From Gnetum montanum (lineage: Eukaryota; Streptophyta; Gnetopsida; Gnetales; Gnetaceae): DNA of 64,000 nt. The DNA lies in the NCBI GenBank assembly GCA_015680685.1, contig MNCI01001065.1, positions 1,500,482 to 1,564,481 of the forward strand, given 5' to 3'. The notes under the pieces were generated by a model. The model did no database searches. It was given only the letters and a program-made list of their open reading frames with translations, and was not told the origin of the DNA. This document shows, one piece after another, positions 1 through 11,700 of this stretch. A program made the translations under genes and the position numbers. Positions within the stretch are counted from its first letter, which is position 1, and each line of letters begins with the position of its first letter.

Positions 1-2007
1 GGGCTTTACATGTATAGACGTCTGCGACCTGTTTTATGACTAGTTGTGAGTCTCCTCTGACCACAAGCCATGTGATGTCTAAAGCCAATGTTGTTGTGAG
101 ACCTCTGAGGAGACCTTCGTACTCTGCTATGTTGTTTGTACAATGAAAGTTGAAACGATAAGCAAAGGGTCAGATCTCCCCAGAGGGATAAGTGATGACA
201 ACGGTTGCACTTCCCCCTCGAGAGGTGGATGCTCCATCAAAGTTTAGAATGGCATCGTAGTCGTTGGGCACTATGTCTATTGCGCTTATATCCTCATTCG
301 GGAATTCTGGCTCTATTATTGCTTGATCGTGCGTTGGTGACGTGGCCATTTGACTTGCTATGGCTTGACCCTTAACCGATGATTACGCTATGTAACGCAG
401 GTCAAACTCTGCTATCATGGCTTTCCAGCAAGCTATCCGACTCATTTCATAAATGTTTCCTGTTATGGCCCTTAGCACATTATCCTTGCAAACTATATTA
501 ACTTGGTTACGGAAGAGGTAATGTCGCCACTTTCTCAAAGAGAAGACCAAAGCTAAACAAGACCTCTCCATGTCATTATACCTTTTCTCGTGAGAAACTA
601 ATGCATGGCTTAAGTAATATACAGGGACTTCGGTTCCGTCATCTCGTTTCTGGCAAAGCATAGACGCGATGGACGAATCCGAAGTAGCGAGGTAGATGTA
701 AAATGGTTTATCGTTTTGAGGTGGATAAACCGTGGGTAACCGCGCAAGTGCCATTTTAATGTCATCGAATGCTTGTTGGCACTACGGAGTCCATTCAAAA
801 AGGACATTTTTGTGTAACAGGTGGTTCATAGGTTTTAGTTTGTCTGTCAATTTTTCTATGAAGCGCCTGATAAACTGTAATCTACCGTGTAGACCTTGAA
901 GTTCTGTAAGGTTGCCTGATGGTTTTAGGTTTGTTATGGCCTTAACCTTATCGGGGTCTACTCGTATCCCTACTTCTGAGGCTATAAATCTAAGCATTTT
1001 GCCTGTGTTGACACCGAAGACACATTTTTTCAGGTTGAGTCTCAATTCATACTTTAAACAACGTTTTAATGCTAAGTCAAGATCTTGTACATGTTGTTCC
1101 TCTATTTTTGATTTAACCACAATGTCATCCACGTAATCGTTAAGCGAGTGTAACATGTAATCACTAAAGATGAATGTCATGGCTCTTTGATACGTGGCCC
1201 CAGCGTTATTGAGACCAAAAGGCATAATTGTGTAGCAAAAGGTTCCCCATGGTGTCATAAAGGTAGTTCAAAGCTGATGCTCCAGGTTAATACGTATCTG
1301 GTTGTATCCCGAGAAGCCATCCATAAAAGATAATAGTGTGTGCCCAGAAGTTGAGTTGAGAAGTTGATCGATGCTGGGTAGAGGAAAATCGTCTTTTATG
1401 GTTGCAACGTTTAAATCCCGAAAGTCAATGCATAAGCAAATGCTTCCGTTCCTTTTTGGAACAATGACCATGTTGGATACCCACTCGGCGTAATCAATAG
1501 CTCGAATGAAGCCAGCCTGATAAAGCTTGGTAATCTCATTGCAAACTGCCAATGCCACCTCGGGTTTAACCTTTCATGCCTTTTGTTTTACCGGTCTCAA
1601 TTGTGGGTCAAGGATGATGTTGTGTTGGACAAGTCGGGGATCTAGCCCAGGCATATCCGTATAGGACCAAGCGAATACTTTCATATTTTTCCTAAGCACA
1701 TTCTCAATGTTTGTGGCTAATTGCGGTTTTAGTAATGTGCTTAATTTTAGTATTTTTATTTCCCCATCGGGCATGGTTATGGGGGTTTCGGCCAACGGGT
1801 CTTTGGTGATGTTTTCAGCTTCTATGTTGAGGGATTTTGTCATGCCTTTGTAGTCATCTATTATTTGCTGTGTTGAGGCGATGACTGCATCTTCCATTGA
1901 TGAACTTAGGTGGATGAGGCTCGTGTTGATGTCCCTTGCAATTTTGCCATATGGTCCATCGATAATTAATGGTTCGGTTAAGCGCTGGTGATCCATCAGG
2001 CTTGCTC
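1..2007 (-). pseudogene. pol: Element A pol: RT, RNase H, archaeal-type RNase H (partial)
   Basis: All pieces lie in one reading frame interrupted by stops. The order is N-terminal linker with the motif DMPGLDPRLVQHNIILDP (about 1600-1680), RT fingers with FRDLN and FSGYNQIRIN (1268-1558), palm with YVDD (codons at 1124-1135), connection, degenerate RNase H with FYIYLATSD and YYLSHAL (383-754), and archaeal-type RNase H with FDGAS, AEYEGLLRGL and RGDSQLV (1-260). In-frame TGA codons at 1574-1576 and near 1268 break the frame. It would convert genomic RNA into DNA. The frame opens right after a splice-acceptor-like TTGGCAG (2008-2014), so no native start codon is expected here. Integrase is missing only because the window ends. 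Confidence 0.88.
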
Positions 2008-2020
2008 CTGCCAATAAACA
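2008..2020 (-). promoter_or_regulatory. 3' splice acceptor in front of element A RT
   Basis: On the minus strand the sequence TGTTTATTGGCAG precedes GAGCAAG, where pol similarity begins. Elements B (near 33634) and C (48905) have comparable acceptors at the same place. The inference is that RT is joined to gag-protease by splicing out the region holding the antisense gene. I could not pin the matching donor. Confidence 0.5.
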
Positions 2021-2099
2021 GAGAGCGGAATGAGCTCATCAGTAACGTTCTATGTTTCTTTGGTCATTTTAAATGATGCGTATGTGCATGGTGGATTAT

Positions 2100-2190
2100 C
2101 ATCACATCAGGACGCATGGCAGTTTAAGGCCATACTAGGCCGTAATGGAAGTTTAAGGTCATACTAGGCCGTGATGGCAGCTTACGCTAG
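2100..2190 (-). repeat. Linker direct repeat before RT (element A)
   Basis: Two copies, starting at 2121 and 2150, of a 29-base unit beginning AGTTTAAGG on the plus strand and containing CATACTAGGCCG, with a decayed third copy. The same motif occurs after the protease of A (7340-7590) and at module junctions of B and C. Confidence 0.75.
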
Positions 2191-2360
2191 AATGTTCAGC
2201 ATAAACTTATGAAATGAGATCCACGGGGGAACCAGGATGTAATAATTTCTATTTTTTAATATTTTTTAATATTTTTTCTGGGCAAAGTTTAGCGAAAAAT
2301 AAGTAAAAAGGCACAAAATGGCAAAAAGGAGCAATGGCGGCGGCAGAGACGGCGGAGCGC

Positions 2361-2368
2361 TATATAAA
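2361..2368 (+). promoter_or_regulatory. TATA box for the antisense gene of element A
   Basis: TATATAAA preceded by GC-rich sequence and followed by a G run lies on the plus strand, upstream of the antisense exons and downstream of the linker repeat. It points toward the antisense gene, away from RT. Transcription would start about 30 bases further on, near 2390-2400. Confidence 0.6.
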
Positions 2369-2400
2369 GGGGGGGGTTTCATTTGTTACATTGCATTTCT

Positions 2401-3420
2401 GAGCGTAAGTGACTGAGCAAGCATAAGAGTAGACTACGGAACCTAGCATAAGCATAAACTCAAGCCCCAGCGTAGACGCCAGACTCAAACCCCAGAGGAG
2501 ACGCCAGACTTTCAACCCCAGCGTGAGCTATCAATCCCAGCGTAGACACCGAGATGGGCAAGGGCAAGGAGGTGGAAGGGTAGGGGAGGAAGAGTCCTGA
2601 CTTGACCTTCACGGAGGAGAGCGAAGCCATGCTGTAGTGCCTGCTTCGGCCAAGGATTCCATCATGGCCTGGAACATCGCATAGGTAGGCTCTGATCCTA
2701 TTTCTGTTTATTACTTTCATAGTGTAGACGGTCTTGTACACAGTCTCAGCGTATACGCCGAGCGTACACGCCCAGCGTAACAGGTTAGCGTAGAGGGTTT
2801 TTGCATATAAGCTGAGCGTAAATTCATAGCGTAAAGTTGGGTTAGCGTAGACTGTCAGGGGGTAATCGATTTTATCAACATAAACACTTTTTTTTCTACA
2901 TGATTATATTAGCGTAAACCACGGCGTAATAAATTCTCTATGCGCGAATTTTTATCAGCGTAAGTTTTCTGTTCTATCAGCATAAGTTCTATTTTCATTG
3001 TGATGGCGTATACGCTAAGGGTTTCTTCGGCGTATACGCTGAGCGTACATAGCTATTCTTTTAAGTATGATGCAGCATAGGCTTGTTTTTCATGTTTCTG
3101 GCGTAAACTGTTTGCTCAGTGTATAGCGTAGACTATTTACACTGGCCACTTCTGTGGCGTATACGCTGACGGTAAGAGGTTCGAGCGTCAGCGTAAATAG
3201 TTAATTTTCACTGTATACGTTGGGTCAGGCAGTGTATACGCCGGGCGTCAACAGATTTTGACAACGTATACGCTAGGTTTTAACAGCGTATACGCCGAGT
3301 GTAAAAAAATGTGGACAGCGTCTACGCTAGGTTTTGACATCGTATACGCTGAGCATAAACAGTTAGAAAATTTTTCTAAGTATCAGTCTACGCTGCAAAC
3401 CTTGATTTTTTTGCGTTGTT
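2401..3420. repeat. AGCGTA/TACGCT-rich leader of the antisense unit
   Basis: About 25 occurrences of GCGTA or TACGC in one kilobase, many fused into the 10-base palindrome GCGTATACGC (for example near 2740, 3005, 3030, 3155, 3280). No long reading frame fits. The spacing is irregular, so it is a cloud of motifs rather than a simple satellite. The same motif fills the A leader (11835-12390) and the A LTR. It could be a protein-binding array or a source of hairpins in the transcript. Confidence 0.75.
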
Positions 3421-3464
3421 TTGCTGTGTAGCTAATTTTATGTTGGTACTCTGGCTGCTTGCAG

Positions 3465-3828
3465 GGACAACAAGCCTTTTCTCCTCGTGGTTGAGCTTGT
3501 TTGGGTGTTAACATGGTTTGGCCTCATGGATGCGAATGAGCCTATCCTAGACCTAACCGTGGAACACAACGAGGTTTGGTTCAGAGAAGGTGCACCTGAT
3601 TTCTTGTCCTTCATATTGGACAACTTCGAGGTAGTCATCTGGTCACACCTGAATGAACTGGTGGCGTGGAGCATAGTTGAGGCGATGTTGCCAGGAGCCA
3701 CAGAGGGTGTCGTTGTCTTCATGAAAGACATCGATGAGGGGCCATTTACGAATGAGGACGGTTCTTCCCGCGGGCCTAAGTCCACACGCCCGTTAGCGCT
3801 TGCGTGGGCCCGATTGCCACGAGGGTAG
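3465..3828 (+). pseudogene. FCP1/NIF-type phosphatase-like exon in antisense unit of A
   Basis: The exon opens after a splice-acceptor-like CTTGCAG at about 3458-3464. The peptide includes NKPFLLVVELVWVL, FREGAPDFLSFILDNFEVV and IWSHLNE. This pattern (LLVxDLxGxL, then xRPGxxEFLxFxxxNFxVxIWS) is that of the NLI-interacting factor/FCP1 branch of the HAD phosphatases. If that reading is right, the catalytic DxDGxx has become ELVWVL, so both aspartates are gone and it would be inactive. It stops at 3826-3828. Elements B and C show no counterpart, so it may be a captured host exon. Alternative: chance similarity. An HMM search against PF03031 would decide. Confidence 0.45.
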
Positions 3829-4320
3829 GACTACCTTGATAATACTTTGTTTTTAGTGGCGCGCATGCATACGTTATTCTAGAACCCTCCCGACACAGTG
3901 TACCAAGTAGGTAGGTAGGACCATTCAAGTTTATCGCTTCTTTTCGACGTTTGGCATTTGCCTCAGTTTTGATATTCGCTCGTTTATAGGCCAAAAGTTA
4001 ATGCAGACAGAATATGCATCGAAGATGATGGACTTGCCTTAATTCACACCTCTCTAGAGGAATTTATGGCGGGTTCTACCCTTCATAAAACTGTAATAGG
4101 TCTAATGAAGAGGGACATCATCTATTTTCACCAATGATTCTCTAGAGCGTTGGCACTGTGCCAAGCCCGTGGATGGCTGGATAAAGATTGGTCAGATCGG
4201 GGGCCAATTTTCCCTCGTGACTCTGGTCCAGGAAGCACATCCAAGTCTACTACGGGAGGTGAATGACAATGTCTTTTTGATGTGCTAACGTGTTTTAACT
4301 ACCGAAGGTTATACTGATAC
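3829..4320 (+). other. Unassigned stretch between phosphatase-like exon and antisense core exon
   Basis: Short broken plus-strand frames and possible splice sites (for example TTTATAG near 3983-3989). Peptides near 4020-4250 suggest decayed coding sequence of the antisense gene, but I could not align them with the B or C copies. Confidence 0.3.
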
Positions 4321-7067
4321 AACAATCTTATATCGCGCTTGTAGTTGATGCACCTCCTAGCGGGGATCCTATCACAACCGAGCGAATTGAGAAAACATTG
4401 TCAATGAAGTTAGGGGAGGTGACTAAGGCTTAGAAGTGGTTGTGTAACCATGCCTTGCCATCTATTGTTCGCTGCTTGAATAATGCTGACCTTATGGAGC
4501 TCCTCATGACCCCAAGTCTTGATGTATCAATAGGGGAAATGATTGGGATCGTGGATTCTTTTAATGAGTCTATCTCGTACTACAGCACCCGGATTAAGGG
4601 TGTTAAGGTGGTTTTTCATCTGTCACCTAAGTTTTTCTCAAACTTATTCGGGGTACCGGCGGATGGCATAAATGTAGTCTTAGATAGAACTCATAAAGAG
4701 CTCCATATGGTGCATGAGTTGGAGGACTGGTTGGGCCTGGCCAAGGGTGCCAAGGGGTTCCCAATGCAAGGGAAGGCAAAGGTTGAAGAGGTGAATGAAC
4801 TATATCCCCTGTTTAGGGCACGGGTATTTCCCAAAACCCTTTCTCAGGTGAAGAACCTTGGGGTTGAGGCTGTGCGCGTTATGAAAACTATCCTGGAAAC
4901 TGGCATGCGCTATAACTAGGCTAAGTTTCTATTTTTGGGTATGCACAAGGAGATAGTGCGGTTGCGCTCGAATGTCAAGGCGCAATCCCACTTCACCTTC
5001 ACTTTCTTCACCGGTTACCTTCGTCGCTTCACCGCGTTTTTGGTAGTCCAGGCAGGTAACAAGTTTGTTCTATGGGATCAGGGTCAACTATCCCGCCCGT
5101 GGATCAACCACTTGTTCGATACAGCCAAGTCCTAGGATGCGCCTGAAGGCATCGACGAGTCTGTGTTTATTATGACCGGGGGATCATCGGGGACCTCCAT
5201 TCATACTCGCGATAGTTTGGGGTTAGAGCCAAATGATGTACCCCTCACTACAAGAAGAGTTGAGCGGGTGATTAAAGAAACCGTGGGCTAGGCCAAAACG
5301 AGGCTGAAGAGACATGAACGCGCAACTGAGGAAGCTTCGAATGTGAGCGAGCAGTGAGTGAAGTGCATAAGATTCAAGATGCTCGGTATGTAGACTTTTG
5401 CCATCTTATTTTTTTATTATTTTTTTTTTGTCCATAATTTTCCATTCAATCGCTTACATGTCGCTAACGTCTTTGGCTCAATTCGAGAAGTAAGGAAGCA
5501 AGCACTGGAAACCATTACGGAGGAGGAGGAGACGAATATGGAGAAGAATAATGAAGAGGAAAATGTGGATAAGGATCAGGAAGGAGGGATGGAGGAAGTA
5601 AAGGAAGACACTGGCGAAATTGAACCATTGGATGACTAGGGCGGTGTCGAACAAATGTTCCGCAGCTTTCTTCAGGGGGATCTGGATTTAGGTGATCCTC
5701 CAAAAGGTGACGAAGAGCATGGTATGTCTTCTTTTTATCATATTTCAACTTTCCTTGTTAGTTGTCATTCCTATGGGATTTTATTTTCATGTTTTCATTT
5801 TTCAGACGAAGGCAGCGAGACTAGGACGGTGCGCTTGGATGTACCTATGAAGACGGTTCCCCCTGAGAGGACCGCTGAGGTTAGTTCCCGCACCCGTGAG
5901 CCATTTACTTGGTTTGAAATGCCAAGTAAGATGGATTTTGTGGCCGGAATTGCGGAAGAAGTTGTTGAACGAATTCAGGAGGTCAACCCCGAAATAGGTA
6001 TAATGTTTTTAAATGGCTTGCCGTTTTAGAGTGTCACACCTTGTTTTTGTTGCCTTAACATTTGATCTTTTCGTACGCATAGGTGCCAAGTTAAGGTGGG
6101 ATCTTGCTGAGATGATCAGCATTGACAGTTTGGCTACATTACCCCTAGAAGTGGAATAGGTACCAAGGCCAGTTTACAATGAAGTTGCAGAAAGTCTTGT
6201 CCATAACGCCAAGTCGGTATGGACCTGTAAGCGATCCATCGAACAACTATGGTTGCAGATCCAAACAAAGGAGAAGGAAGTCTCCGAGCTATCAACTGAA
6301 TGCAATGATCTCAAAACTCGTTATGAATTTTCTTTGGCTTGATTAGGAAGTGATAGTTCATGGTGAACGTCCAAAATTACGTACAATAGATATTGGAACT
6401 TGTTAAATCACCATGCATCACTAACTCGGAGGTTCACGGAACGTAAAGCCCAGATAGACCTATTGAATCTAAAGTGCCAGGATTGGAAGGCATTTGCCTC
6501 CAAGGTGCGTAAGTGGGGCCAAGATGAAAAAAATCATAAGCACCATTATAAGAAATCATTAAAAGAAGTTTCAATAGAGAAACGACAACTTGAGATGTTC
6601 GTAGAGGGTTTGGGCTTACGTTCTGCGTTCAATACCTTTGCAGAGAACACCATAGTTGAGATGGAATATCCTAAGAGGGTTATTACCACTGCTTCTGGGG
6701 AAGTTACTGTGGGTGAATTTCCTCCAAAACGTCTAGTCTGGTCAACTATTGATAAGGGAAAGGCCTTGGCAGACGTCAACCTAGGCCTTGGTGAAACAGA
6801 CTGGGCTAGTGTTTCGGAGGAAGAAATCCTTCGTCGATTGGAGTTCGGTTTGGGGAGATCTCCTATGGTAAGTATTTTGTCATTGTGAAACTGATTTGCT
6901 AAAGGATGTTTGAAATTTTTATGCTCTCTTATTCTTACATTGGTTGTCTCATCTTGTATTTTCAAGGTGAAGGCGGCGATGATGCTCAAGAAGCTAACTC
7001 CAGTGGAGCCGGGGCCCCTGACGCTAGTGGATCTATAGGGGACGATCCTCCTATCCCAGATGCTTAG
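4321..7067 (+). pseudogene. Antisense gene of element A (core, coiled coil, acidic tail; introns)
   Basis: A gene on the strand opposite to gag-pol. The core exon runs from about 4340 to 5385, with motifs MELLMTPSLDVSIGEMI, FFSNLFGVPADG, ELEDWLGLAKGAKGFP, LYPLFRARVFPKTLSQ and FFTGYLRRFTAFLVVQ; in-frame stops occur near 4432, 4918 and 5133. Introns: 5386 to about 5490, 5722-5805 (GTATGT...TTTTTCAG), 5998-6082 (acceptor CGCATAG) and 6868-6966 (GTAAGT...TTTTCAAG). The middle (about 6230-6620) is rich in Leu, Lys and Glu and looks coiled-coil. The last exon encodes a Gly/Asp-rich tail in a phase one base off, implying an indel; stop at 7065-7067. Homologues lie at the same place in B and C and, decayed, in D. 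The fold is unassigned. It is worth comparing with PF20167 (plant transposon protein) and PF10536 (plant mobile domain). Confidence 0.75.
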
Positions 7068-7340
7068 TTTTTTTTTTGTTTTTAGCTTTTAGTTTTATCT
7101 TCGAAACTATGCTGACTCAAATTGATATGGGAATTGTAACTTGAAAACCTTAAGATGAATGGAAACAATTGACACATATAATTGTACAGCATTGCATGTA
7201 TAAATATTTTTTGTTGATTTTGAGTTTGATTGCACACACAACATAGCAATGTAAAATATTTTGGTTTATATATTTTTTTATTTGTTCTAAGTGTAATATG
7301 CAGATGTAATTACAAGAGGAGAAACGAAGCACAAGTGTGT
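7068..7340. other. 3' flank of antisense gene A, AT-rich
   Basis: T-rich sequence follows the antisense stop, then AT-rich DNA without a reading frame. It probably holds the 3' end of the antisense transcript. I see no canonical AATAAA in a clear position. Confidence 0.35.
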
Positions 7341-7592
7341 GATCTAGTTTAAGGCCATTTCAGGCCTCTATGCGTAGTTTAACGCCATTTCAGGCCCCAT
7401 TGCAAACAAGTAGTATTTCGTATAACGTGGATGGATTTCTTGGTTGGCCAACCATTTCTGATCGTGGCTAGTTTTATGTCATTGCGAACATGATAGTTTA
7501 ACGTCTTTTCAGACAGGGAGTGTAGTTTAATGTTTTTTTTTTGTTTTTATGTGTTTTGTTTTTGAGTTGTTATAGTTTAACATTGTTTTGGA
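7341..7592 (-). repeat. Linker direct repeats after protease (element A)
   Basis: Five or so degenerate copies of AGTTTAAGGCCATTTCAGGC or shorter cores (AGTTTAACG, AGTTTAATG) between 7348 and 7580. They lie exactly between the stop of the protease frame and the 3' end of the antisense gene, where the two transcripts converge. Confidence 0.75.
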
Positions 7593-7607
7593 CTAGTTGA
7601 GATGGTA

Positions 7608-8720
7608 TTATTTTAGTAATTTTTTAATTTTCTTCCTTTTAATGTTAGGTGATGTGTCAATGGGTATGATTCTGTATTCAGTGTCCCCTTCGCTGATTAC
7701 GTTAAATGGTAATTCAGCCCAATGGACGTCTGATGGAATGACTTCTGTGTTAGTGTTTTTAGATGTTTCGGCGTTTGTTATGAGTTCTATGTTAGTTTCT
7801 ATTTGAGATGGCGCATGTACAATGTCAGATGCAGGTGTTTCCATTTTAGGTGGATCCTCTTTCGTGTTTAAAGGCTCATTTCTTCCCAATTGTCACGCAT
7901 TTTTATCGTTTTGTTTAGGCTCCTCAAGCTCGACCTCTGAGCCTTGGTCCATGTCTACGTGTGATGAAATGATAGGCGTAGTAGCCTCCCCGTGTATAAT
8001 GATTTCACCACCTTCATAAGGCAGGTGGATCTCTTGGTGTATAGGGGAGGAGACCACTTTTAGTTGGGCCAACCAGGGTCTACCTAGTATTAAGTTGAAT
8101 CCTGGCATTTCATCGACCACTAGGAAATCGGCGGACGTGGGAAATTGATCCCCCACTATGAAGTCTAAGGTCACTGTGCCTTTGACCATCACGCGTGACC
8201 CGCTGAATGATTTTAAACATGTAGTCGCAGTCGGTTTGATTGACTCCATTAGCTCTAGTTGTTCAACGATTGGGTATGGTACCACATTCATAGCGGCTCC
8301 ATCATCTATGTGGATCCTATGTATCTTGAACTGATTCATGCGTATCGTTATGAACATGGGGGCTGTTGTTACCTCCCCTGTTTTCTTTTCCATCTTCATA
8401 TTGTTGTTATGGAAGCTTAATGGTTTAGGAGTTGTCTCGTGAGGCGAGTACATTACCGCGTGAATGGAGGGTTCATTTGGAGGCAAGTCCTCGCTTACTG
8501 GGATCGACATCAACATACGTACCAAAGCTTCATGATGTGTTTTCGATGTTAGAACCAGGTCATACAAGCTTAGTAAAGTGTTCTTTTGTTTCAATGCTTG
8601 GGTGACTTGTGTCAAAGCTGTTGCGAAGTCTCTACTGTTGTGGACATTTTTATCGACGATGACTAGGTCCATTAGGCCCAACAGTTTTATTTCGTGTTTT
8701 GTTGATTGTCATTTTTGCTC
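7608..8720 (-). pseudogene. pro: Element A aspartic protease and C-terminal tail
   Basis: Retropepsin region. Motifs in order: KLLGLMD, LTQVTQALKQKNTLLSLYDLVLTS, IHIDDGAAMNVVPYPI (active site DDG in place of the usual D-S/T-G, codons about 8295-8306), ADFLVVDEMPGFNLILGRPWLAQL and a flap-like region. It would cleave the Gag-Pol polyprotein. A stop at 7890-7892 separates a tail with VHWAELPFN that is also conserved in B and C, ending at a stop at 7608-7610. A one-base frameshift near 8700 separates it from gag. Its neighbour downstream is the linker repeat rather than RT, which is unusual for gypsy elements. Confidence 0.85.
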
Positions 8721-11700
8721 AGAGCCATCGTTTTAGATGGCTCATGTTTTTTAGATGATTCACTTTCGTTGCTTGTGTTCGGTGGGTTGTTAGGTGACGA
8801 CATGGATACGGAGTTAAGTGGAGTGGACTTAGGTGGCCCCACAGCTAGCCGTTGGCATTCCTTCTTTACACATTCACATGTGAGCCTATCTGCTAAGCAT
8901 TCTTGTGTGTGGCGTGGAGGTGTGGCTGGTCCTGGAGCCTCGGGTTGCTCGGGGATTCTTACAACATATGGATCCAGGCAGAGTTGCAGTTGGACAATCA
9001 GATGTGATTGGTCAGAAGGCCGGCCAGGTACCCTAATGATGTAGGGGCTAGGTTCACCTTGCATTTGTGAGGTAGAGTCTTGGTAATCATTAGGACTTTC
9101 AGGTATCCTAACGAGATACGGGGTTGGTTTTGGCGAAGGTTGGACCTCCGCTGTTGCGACTGCTAGTGGTACTCGGACTACGAAAGGGGCAGGCTGAGTA
9201 GAAGGGGTTGGTGCATTTGAGGGAATGACGGGAGGGACATGCACCACGTATGGTTGGTCGCATGTCATGGTGTTAGACGTCGTTACAGCTGGAGGCACCT
9301 GAACAACATATGGTCGTTGTGGGGCATGCGGTGGTTGGGGCATGGATGTGGACGCAGGAGCAGGGACGCGAACTATAAATGACCTATTAGATGTTTGTTG
9401 TATACACTCAGGATAGATGGTGTTAATGTTGGGTGTCTCAGAATCATCATCAAGGTAGATTGTATTGATGACGTACGACGCCTCTTTTATGTTTAGAGGG
9501 TCTTTATACACCCCCATAGCTTGATTCTGTGGTTGGATCGGGTTGGCCTCGTCAAAGATGATTTGGCCATCGTCGATCATCCGTTGTATGTCCTGTTTTA
9601 AGGTGAAACAGTAATCCATGTCGTGCCCATTGTGTTGATGATAATCGTAGAAGCGATCCATTATAAAGCCTTTGGGCACTGGAGGCTCATCTGGCATTGC
9701 TAAGCTTGGGTTCTGAATGAGTTGACAGAACTGGTCATGTCTCTAGATGGCCGCAAGGGATAACTATTTATGTTTCATTAACCCAGCTTTCAGGAGTTGA
9801 TCGAAGAGCTGGGATGGCTTCATTGGCAGAGACGTATATTGAGAGGGTTCTTTCCTCTTGAAATTTCGCGTACGATTCGTTGTTGGGTTCTGCGATGATG
9901 ATGATTCCGGCGTGGTTGTGGGGCTAGGTTTATTATAGTTAGTAGGGGCTACAGGAAGCTTATTTTTGTGTGCCATGTTTGCTTGTTGTGCTTCTACTAT
10001 TGCTGCTACAGTTGTTTTAGACCTCTCTTTATCCTTTTTAGTGTGTTGATTTTTAAAGGCTAAGTATGCAGGGTCGTGGCTGTTTTGAGCTACCTCCTCT
10101 ATGTTTTTGATTTGTACAAAAGCTTAGTTAAGGTTATGCATGTTAAGATAGTACAAATTGGATTTAAAAAAGTCATTAACGGTCCCTTTTAGAATAGTAA
10201 GAAGGTACATTTGGAAGATTGGCTCATGTAGCTCGTTGAGAGCAGCGCTCCACCTTTGAATGAATTTCTGCACAGGTTCGAGCGGCGCTTGCTTAACTTG
10301 TATAAGGCTGTCCAATGTTGCCTCAGGTTTCAAGTTATATTTGAACCTGATCATAAACTGGTGTAACAACTCTTCCAAGGAGAATATAGAGTTCCTCGGC
10401 AAGGCTCGGTACCAATTGAGTGCTCTCCCGGCAAGGGACATAGGGAACACTCGCAAGATGGCATGGGGCCATGCCTGGAGTAATGCGCATTCTAACCTAA
10501 ACGTTATGAGATGTGCATTGGGGTCTATCTACCTATTATACTTAGTTAGTGTCAACAATGATATGCCTTTGGGCAAGGTTAGAGGTGGGACGGACGGGCT
10601 GATGGGGTCATCGTGGTAGAAATCCACTACCTTCAACTCTCCGTTGGTAGCCGTTTTGAGGCGCTTTACCTCGTCAGTAAGTTCTTGCATTAATTTTTTG
10701 GTGTCTGCCCAGTCTTGGGCACTTGGTGACATGGCAGCTTGAGGTTGTGGTATATTGTATAGGTTAGAGTGTGGTATGGTAGGTTGAAAGGTCAAAAGTT
10801 GTGAGGCCAGGTGTTGTGCTTGTGGCACGTTTATAGAGGATGGCATTAGGGATGGCAGGTTATAGGGGAAAGGTTGTTGTTGCTATGCTTGCGACTGTAC
10901 TAGGGGAATGTTGGCTGGTTGAACCATATGGGATGGTATGTTGTAGTGAGGAGGTTGGTGTTGTTGTGGTTGAGTGCCCATCGCTGCCCATTGTCCAGCT
11001 ACGTTTTGTGGAGGGACCCCCTGTTGGGTTACAGCGGTAGAAGGGGCCCCATGCGTTTGGATGTGGGGAATGTAGTGGGTGGACATGGATGCTAGCATCA
11101 CATGTGGCATCCCTATCAATCGAGGCACGAAGGTTGCTCCCATGTTATTGTGTGGGGGTGGTGCTTGCGAGGATGGGCCGGCTGCTCCATCGGGGATGAT
11201 AGCGAGAGGGAGCGTGCTGAATTGCGGGTCAGTCAGAGGTGGAACATGAGCAAATGAGGATGTTTTTGGTGGAGGCATTTGTGCGTGGGTGATTCTGAGG
11301 GGTTGGAGCGGCATGAATTCCCTTGTGTATGGGTGAAAAATGGGGTTTACATGGTTTTGTGGACTGAGGGTGTGATAGGAGTCCTCGTGTTCTTATTGGG
11401 CCGTGAACTCCTCCTCCTCTTCCGGTTGGAGATCTACCACAGGTTGATCCAACGGCTGGCTCCTTTGCAGGAGGAGTCGTGTAACGAGCTCTGAGTACTA
11501 TTCTGGAACAAGGATTATATCGTACGGAGAGGGGATGAACTCGCGTCCCCCCCTGTAGAAGAGTTCGAACTGCCTCTTCACCTCCATTTCGGTTCGATCT
11601 ACTACCAGACCAGCTTGTAGCTTCACACATATGAAATTGTACTGGTCCTGGGTTATAATGTTAGAGGTTGGGTTCCTCCCTTGCAACCTTAGGGACCGGT

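Noticed and set aside
2401-3420. Second LTR of element A, because motifs resemble 12840-13400
   Set aside because: Only the short AGCGTA motif is shared; there is no colinear alignment and the TG/CA ends are missing.
3438-3994. Minus-strand frames opposite the phosphatase-like exon
   Set aside because: No resemblance to gag-pol and the plus-strand frame gives the domain-like pattern.
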